DNA of 16,886 bases, from the NCBI GenBank assembly GCA_044464175.1, contig JBIQLO010000077.1, positions 1 through 16,886 on the forward strand, read 5' to 3'. The first letter of the stretch is position 1; every line of letters begins with the position of its first letter. Source of the stretch: JBIQLO01 sp044464175 (GTDB taxonomy: Bacteria; Planctomycetota; Phycisphaerae; Tepidisphaerales; Tepidisphaeraceae). A model generated the notes under the pieces. It was not told the DNA's origin. It made no database searches and saw only the letters and a list, made by a program, of their open reading frames with translations. A program made the position numbers and the translations under genes. Below, piece by piece: positions 12,916 to 16,886 of this stretch.

Positions 12916-12942
12916 AAAAGGGAACATTTTCCGTTCCTTTTT
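12916..12942 (+). terminator. A/T-ended hairpin just upstream of the AI-2E gene, possible terminator or attenuator
   Basis: Bases 12916-12925 pair with 12933-12942 (nine Watson-Crick pairs and one G-T) around a seven-base loop, with five T at the 3' edge. This is terminator-like. A second fold, GGAAAA (12914-12919) with TTTTCC (12927-12932), excludes the first. It lies only 27 nt before the ATG at 12969, so transcripts arriving from upstream would have to pass it. Confidence 0.5.
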
Positions 12943-12968
12943 CAGGGGGAGTGTGGTTTGTTGGGGGC

Positions 12969-14051
12969 ATGGTCCAGTCCGGTCGTCCGCCCGAACCTGA
13001 TGTGAATCCGCGCTTTGCGCGGCGCGTGCTGGTGGGGGCGGGGATCGTGGCGGTGGTGGTGTGCGGGGTGGTGCTGCTGTGGCAGGCGGTGTGGGTGCTG
13101 CTGGTGGTGTTCGCGGGGATTCTGCTGGCGGTGCTGCTGGATACGCTGGTGACGGGGCTGGGGCGGTGGATTCCGCTGCGGCGGGGATGGCTGCTGCTGA
13201 TCGTGGCGGTAGCGCTGGGGGGACTCATTGGATTGCTGGTGTGGCTGGCCGCCCCGAGCGTGTCGGAGCAGTTTGCGCAACTAAGCCAGCGGCTGCCGCA
13301 GTCGCTGGACCGGATCAAAAGCTATCTGCAGCAGTATGGGTGGGGGCGGCAGATTCTGGATCATTTCTGGCCGTGGGCCAACGGGGGCAATTCGGGGCAG
13401 GTGGTGGCGCAGGCACAGAACGTCGTCTCCTCCACGATCACGGTGATCGTGACAGTGATGGTGATCATCGCGGTGGGGATTTACCTGGCGGCCGAGCCGG
13501 AGCTCTACATGGAGGGGCTGGTGAGCCTCTTTCCGCATCCGGTGCGGAAGCGCATCCGGGAGGTGCTGCATGAGACGGGGCTGACGCTGCGGTGGTGGAT
13601 CATCGGGCAGTGCGTGACGATGGTGGTGATCGGGTCGCTGACGATGGTGGGGCTGTGGCTGATCGGGATTCCCTTGGCGTTTCTGATCGCGCTGCTGGCG
13701 GCGCTGTTCAACTTCATCCCGAACTTCGGGCCGCTGGTGTCGTTCATCCCGGCGATCCTGCTGGCGGTGGCGATCGAGCCGGTGAAGGTGATCTGGGTCT
13801 GCCTGCTGTGGATCGTGGCGCAGAGCCTGGAGGGGTATGTGGTGACGCCGCTGGTGCAGCGGCAGACGGTGTGGTTGCCGCCGGGGCTGTCGATCGTGGT
13901 GCAGGTGCTGATGGGGGTGCTGGTGGGGCCGATCGGGCTGGTGATGGCGCACCCGCTGACGGCGGTGGCGATCGTGGTGGTGAAGATGCTGTACGTGGAG
14001 GATGTGATGGGGGATGAGGCGGAGCTGCCGGTAGCGGAGGAGAAGGAGTAG
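12969..14051 (+). CDS. AI-2E family membrane permease
   Basis: This is a 360-residue inner-membrane protein of the AI-2E/PerM family (usual length 340-370). Hydrophobic helices at about 19-37, 41-60 and 72-93 come first. A soluble region with amphipathic sequence (about 94-160) follows, then a helix near 165-190 and a group of helices from about 215 to 350. The motif N-F-I-P-N-F-G-P-L-V-S-F-I-P is the family hallmark, and P-L-V-Q-R-Q near residue 297 is also typical. Family members have been linked to autoinducer-2 export, sodium-proton exchange or other small-molecule flux; the substrate here is unknown. The frame is open to 12912, but the ATG at 12969 gives the usual N-terminus. No good ribosome site precedes it. 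Confidence 0.88.
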   Translation: MVQSGRPPEPDVNPRFARRVLVGAGIVAVVVCGVVLLWQAVWVLLVVFAGILLAVLLDTLVTGLGRWIPLRRGWLLLIVAVALGGLIGLLVWLAAPSVSEQFAQLSQRLPQSLDRIKSYLQQYGWGRQILDHFWPWANGGNSGQVVAQAQNVVSSTITVIVTVMVIIAVGIYLAAEPELYMEGLVSLFPHPVRKRIREVLHETGLTLRWWIIGQCVTMVVIGSLTMVGLWLIGIPLAFLIALLAALFNFIPNFGPLVSFIPAILLAVAIEPVKVIWVCLLWIVAQSLEGYVVTPLVQRQTVWLPPGLSIVVQVLMGVLVGPIGLVMAHPLTAVAIVVVKMLYVEDVMGDEAELPVAEEKE

Positions 14052-14093
14052 AGATTGCGGATTCGGAAGCGGGGTGGGGCAGGATGACGCACC

Positions 14094-14121
14094 TTGCGGG
14101 ACGGGGGGGGAGGGGGATAAT
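14094..14121 (+). promoter_or_regulatory. Candidate promoter upstream of the heme peroxidase gene
   Basis: GATAAT (14116-14121, 5 of 6) follows TTGCGG (14094-14099, weak) at 16 nt. Transcription would start near 14128, placing most of the heptamer repeat at 14123-14157 inside the 5' untranslated leader. Confidence 0.4.
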
Positions 14122-14122
14122 G

Positions 14123-14157
14123 GAATTACGAATTACAAATTACGAATTATGAATGAG
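14123..14157 (+). repeat. Tandem heptanucleotide repeat, unit GAATTAC, five units
   Basis: Reading in sevens from 14123 gives GAATTAC, GAATTAC, AAATTAC, GAATTAT, GAATGAG: two perfect units, two with one change each, and one decayed. The AT-rich block stands out in this GC-rich DNA. It lies between the AI-2E and heme peroxidase genes, 23 nt before the latter's start, in the probable 5' leader. Confidence 0.75.
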
Positions 14158-14180
14158 GGATTTGGATTGGAAGGTTTTTT

Positions 14181-14900
14181 ATGAGCGAGCATTCATCGAC
14201 ATCGGGAGCGGGGGAGGCGGGGCGGCAGTTGGTGCATTTTTGTTTTTACAAGCTCGATCCGGCGTTTCGGCGGCTGGGGCATGAGGAGAAGGAGGGCGCC
14301 CGGCGGGAGTTTGTGGAGCTGGTTCAGCGGCGGCAGGAGGGGATGATCTGCCTGAGCTACAGCACGGTGGGGTTGCGGGGGGACACGGACTTTCTGCTGT
14401 GGCGGATCGCCGCCTCTTCCGATGCGCTGCAGGCGCAGACGGCGGCGATCAACAAAAGCCGGCTGGGGGCGTACCTGACGATGCCGCAGTCGTACCTGTC
14501 GATGACCAAGCGAAGCGTCTACATGGACCCGCTGGACCCGTTCCATGACCCCGAGAGCCGCAGCCGGATCCTGCCGGGCAAGTGCAAGTACCTGTTCGTC
14601 TATCCGTTCGTCAAGACGCGGGCGTGGTACCTGCTGCCCCTAGAGGAGCGGCAGAAGATCATGGGGGAACACATCCGCATGGGCAAGGAATACCCCAGCG
14701 TCAAACTGAACACGACCTACAGCTTCGGACTGGACGACCAGGACTTTGTGGTGGCGTTCGAGACGGACAAGCCGGCCGACTTCCTGGACCTGGTGATGGA
14801 CCTGCGGGAGACCGAAAGCAGCAAGTACACCCAGCGGGACACGCCGATTCTGACGTGCGTGCAGATGCCGGTGGAGGACATTCTGGGGCAGCTGTTCTGA
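14181..14900 (+). CDS. hemQ: Heme-dependent peroxidase, chlorite dismutase/HemQ family
   Basis: This 239-residue protein belongs to the chlorite-dismutase-like superfamily, and its closest resemblance is to coproheme decarboxylase (HemQ/ChdC). That enzyme makes heme b from coproheme with hydrogen peroxide at the end of the coproporphyrin-dependent pathway. The region W149-Y-L-L-P-L-E-E-R-Q then H164 matches the Firmicutes HemQ arrangement, with Tyr150 (radical/catalytic) and His164 (proximal heme ligand) 14 residues apart. The S-F-G-L-D-D-Q-D-F-V-V-A-F-E stretch and the R-E-T-E-S-S-K-Y segment are also family-typical. The start is sure: GGAAGG at 14169-14174 lies 6 nt before the ATG. No other heme gene is adjacent. 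It could serve the heme-containing SdhC encoded in this window, but so could any heme enzyme. Confidence 0.88.
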   Translation: MSEHSSTSGAGEAGRQLVHFCFYKLDPAFRRLGHEEKEGARREFVELVQRRQEGMICLSYSTVGLRGDTDFLLWRIAASSDALQAQTAAINKSRLGAYLTMPQSYLSMTKRSVYMDPLDPFHDPESRSRILPGKCKYLFVYPFVKTRAWYLLPLEERQKIMGEHIRMGKEYPSVKLNTTYSFGLDDQDFVVAFETDKPADFLDLVMDLRETESSKYTQRDTPILTCVQMPVEDILGQLF

Positions 14901-14967
14901 AGGCGAGGCGCTGGGCCGGAGAGAAGGGACGGCAGAACTCCGGCACGGATTCAAAGCTTCAGGTTCA

Positions 14968-15012
14968 AAAGACCGGAATCCGCCAGGCCGCCGGGGCGGG
15001 ATCCCGGTCTTT
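14968..15012 (+). terminator. Intrinsic terminator after the heme peroxidase gene
   Basis: AAAGACCGG (14968-14976) pairs with CCGGTCTTT (15004-15012). Inside it ATCCGCC pairs with GGCGGGAT with one bulged G. A T-rich stretch follows. An outer pairing of TTCAAAA (14964-14970) with TTTTGAA (15016-15022) is an alternative. It lies 68 nt after the hemQ stop and separates that gene from the ABC exporter. Confidence 0.65.
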
Positions 15013-15079
15013 GCATTTTGAATTTGTTTCGGATTTTCGATCCGGCGCCCGGGATTTGGGGAAGCGGCGGGTTCTGGCC

Positions 15080-15085
15080 TAGAAT
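15080..15085 (+). promoter_or_regulatory. TAGAAT -10 box, candidate leaderless promoter of the ABC exporter
   Basis: TAGAAT (5 of 6) ends 6 nt before the ATG at 15092, so transcription would start at the codon itself. No ribosome site is present and the upstream terminator isolates the gene from hemQ. The -35 region (TGGGGA at 17-nt spacing) is weak. Confidence 0.45.
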
Positions 15086-15091
15086 GCGGGC

Positions 15092-16886
15092 ATGTCGTCC
15101 AAAGCGATCTTTGCGCGTCTGCTGCGGATGCTGGGGCCGTATGCGCCGATGATCGGGCTGGCGCTGCTGCTGCTGGTGCTAGCCGCGCCCTGCGAGCTGT
15201 TTCCGGCGATTTCGTGGAAGTTCGTGGTGGATGACATCGCGCTGCAGCGGCCGGAATCGCCGTGGCTGCATGCGTGGTTCAGCTTCGGGGGGCGGGTGGA
15301 GGGGCGGTTTGCGCTGTTGATCTGGACGGTGATCTGGATGTTCATCGTCTACCTGCTGGGGGAAGCGCTGGGGACGCTGGAGCAGTGGATTCTCAACCGG
15401 GTGGCACAGCGGTTCATCCTGCATCTGCGGGACCGGGTGTACGCCAAGCTGCAGTCGCAAAGCCTCTCGTACCTGCAGCGGCAGCGCGTGGGAGACCTGA
15501 TGAGCCGGGCGATGGGGGACATCGACGAACTGCAGACGTTCATCGTCAACGGGATCGACGTGATCATCGGCGAGGGGCTGCTGTGGATGGCGACGGTGGG
15601 GATCGTGCTGTGGATGGACTGGCGGGTGGCGACGATTTCGCTGGCCCCCCTGCTGCTGGTCTATGCGCTGCTTCGGTATTTCAACCGGAAGATCAAGCCG
15701 ATCTATGCCGCGGCGCGGCAGCGGCTGGGAGATGTGGGGGCGCGGCTGCAGGAGAACCTCAACGGGATCATCGTCATCAAAATTTTCGGGCGCGAGAAGC
15801 AGGAGCAGGAGCGGTTCGGGGAGGCCAACCGGCGGTATTACCACCAGCAGATCAAGGCGATCAACGCCCGGTCGCTCTTTTTTCCATTCACGCGCGGGGT
15901 GGGGTTTCTGTCGAATGTCTTCATGATCGGGGTGGGCGGGTATTTCATGCTGTATGGGACGTTCACGCCGGGGAAGCTGGTGGCGTTCCGGGCGTACTGG
16001 TGGCGGCTGTTCGGGCCGATCCAGACGCTGGCGCGGGTCAATGACATGGTGCAGCGGGCGATTGCGGCGGGGCGGCGCATCTTTGAGGTGCTGGATGCGC
16101 CCGATGAGATGCCCGATGCGCCCGATGCGCTGACCCTGCGATCGGTGCGCGGGGAGCTGGAATTGAGGGAGGTGCGGTTTGGGTATGGGGCGGAGGAGGC
16201 GGGGAAGTCGGCGCCGGCGGTGCTGGAGGGGGTGACGCTGCGGATCGAGCCGGGGCGGACAGTGGCACTGGCCGGGCCCAGCGGATCGGGCAAGAGCACC
16301 ATATTGAACCTACTGCTGCGGTTTTATGATCCCCAGGGGGGGCAGGTGCTGCTGGATGGGCATGACCTGCGCCAACTGCACCGGGACAGCCTGCGGCGGC
16401 ATTTCGCGCTGGTGCAGCAGGAGACGTTTTTGTTCGACGATTCGATCCTGGACAACATCCGCTACGGGCAGCCGGAGGCAACGATGGAGCAGGTGGTGGC
16501 GGCGGCCAAGGCGGCCAACGCGCATGGGTTCATCAGCGAACTGCCGCGCGGGTATGAGACGCAGGTGGGGGAACGGGGGGTTCGGCTGAGTGGGGGACAG
16601 AAGCAGCGGCTGAGCATCGCGCGGGCGTTTCTGGCCAATCCGAAGGTGCTGCTGCTGGATGAGCCGACCAGCAGCGTGGAGCCGGATTCGGAGGCGGCGA
16701 TCATCGCGGCGCTGGACCGGCTGATGGCCGGGCGGACGACGGTGTTGACCAGCCATCGCCCGGCGCTGGTGGCGCAGGCGGACTGGGTGTATGTGATTCA
16801 GGGGGGGCGGATCACGGAATCGGGCCCGCCCCAGCGGCTGCGGCAGGCGTCGGGGTGGTTCGCGCAGTTCATGCGTTCGGGGGAGG
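15092..16886 (+). CDS. ABC exporter, fused transmembrane and ATPase domains (3' end cut by the window)
   Basis: This is an MsbA/lipid- or multidrug-exporter-like half-transporter that would work as a dimer in the inner membrane. The 598 residues seen are nearly complete; no stop codon occurs before the edge. Residues 1-330 are the six-helix membrane domain, with the coupling-helix region D-L-M-S-R-A-M-G-D-I-D-E. The ATPase has Walker A G-P-S-G-S-G-K-S-T (395-403), Q-loop V-Q-Q-E-T-F, signature L-S-G-G-Q (499-503), Walker B V-L-L-L-D-E (519-524) and switch H555. The D-loop reads S-S-V-E where S-A-L-D is usual. A short acidic repeat (D-A-P-D...P-D-A-P-D-A) links the domains. The ATG at 15092 lies 6 nt after a TAGAAT box, with no ribosome site. 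The substrate is unknown. Confidence 0.9.
   Translation, partial: MSSKAIFARLLRMLGPYAPMIGLALLLLVLAAPCELFPAISWKFVVDDIALQRPESPWLHAWFSFGGRVEGRFALLIWTVIWMFIVYLLGEALGTLEQWILNRVAQRFILHLRDRVYAKLQSQSLSYLQRQRVGDLMSRAMGDIDELQTFIVNGIDVIIGEGLLWMATVGIVLWMDWRVATISLAPLLLVYALLRYFNRKIKPIYAAARQRLGDVGARLQENLNGIIVIKIFGREKQEQERFGEANRRYYHQQIKAINARSLFFPFTRGVGFLSNVFMIGVGGYFMLYGTFTPGKLVAFRAYWWRLFGPIQTLARVNDMVQRAIAAGRRIFEVLDAPDEMPDAPDALTLRSVRGELELREVRFGYGAEEAGKSAPAVLEGVTLRIEPGRTVALAGPSGSGKSTILNLLLRFYDPQGGQVLLDGHDLRQLHRDSLRRHFALVQQETFLFDDSILDNIRYGQPEATMEQVVAAAKAANAHGFISELPRGYETQVGERGVRLSGGQKQRLSIARAFLANPKVLLLDEPTSSVEPDSEAAIIAALDRLMAGRTTVLTSHRPALVAQADWVYVIQGGRITESGPPQRLRQASGWFAQFMRSGE

Noticed and set aside
16094..16131. 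A short direct repeat (GATGCGCCCGAT-type) in the ABC exporter linker
   Set aside because: It keeps the frame and encodes a short acidic linker; this is ordinary low-complexity coding sequence.
1..16886. Search for CRISPR arrays, tRNA genes, insertion sequences, toxin-antitoxin or anti-phage defence genes
   Set aside because: No regularly spaced repeats, cloverleaf, transposase motif or defence protein was seen. All large frames are accounted for by housekeeping, metabolic or transport genes.

Overview
The window is 16.9 kb of GC-rich, gene-dense bacterial chromosome with 17 protein genes, the last one cut by the right edge. I see no tRNA, rRNA, CRISPR array, insertion sequence or phage gene. 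The mix suggests a diderm heterotroph, most likely a planctomycete of the Phycisphaerae type. It includes a di-heme b558-type succinate dehydrogenase, a HemQ-type enzyme, a DUF849/BKACE enzyme, a long LOG protein, and a pseudo-receiver of a kind I associate with planctomycetes. Several genes also lack a Shine-Dalgarno site and have a -10-like box directly upstream of the start. The taxonomic call is inference from gene content, not from a marker gene.

Left third (1-5471, + strand). A perfect 22-bp-stem hairpin at 6-53 precedes a small SdpI-like membrane protein. A respiratory cluster follows: sdhC (cytochrome b558), a DinB-fold protein overlapping it by 4 nt, and sdhA (flavoprotein) 6 nt further on. 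The iron-sulfur subunit gene sdhB, which normally follows sdhA, is absent. A peroxiredoxin and a long LOG-family protein come next.

Middle (5472-12366, mixed strands). A minus-strand pair encodes a 3-hydroxyacyl-CoA dehydrogenase and a beta-keto acid cleavage enzyme separated by 8 nt. Together they look like an oxidise-then-cleave module, as in carnitine catabolism. Upstream of the pair is an orphan FecE/BtuD-type ABC ATPase. The divergent gap of about 250 bp beside it holds a + strand promoter-like sequence followed about 25 nt later by a textbook intrinsic terminator that no gene explains; this is a candidate small RNA or attenuated leader. Then come a secreted or lipid-anchored alpha/beta hydrolase, a degenerate receiver protein on the minus strand, a stand-alone trpD, and a minus-strand RNase D that converges on trpD.

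Right third (12367-16886, + strand). This part holds a 90-residue three-helix membrane protein, a 171-bp intergenic patch packed with inverted repeats, an AI-2E family permease, a HemQ-type heme peroxidase with a tandem heptamer repeat in its upstream region, and an ABC exporter (fused permease and ATPase) that runs off the window.

The most interesting items are non-coding: the orphan promoter-terminator unit near 8407-8504, the (GAATTAC)n heptamer repeat before hemQ, a possible family of short intergenic palindromes ending in C/CCTAC, and a recurrent leaderless gene architecture. Among the proteins, the HCDH-BKACE pair, the sdh cluster with an inserted DinB gene and no sdhB, and the pseudo-receiver deserve a second look.
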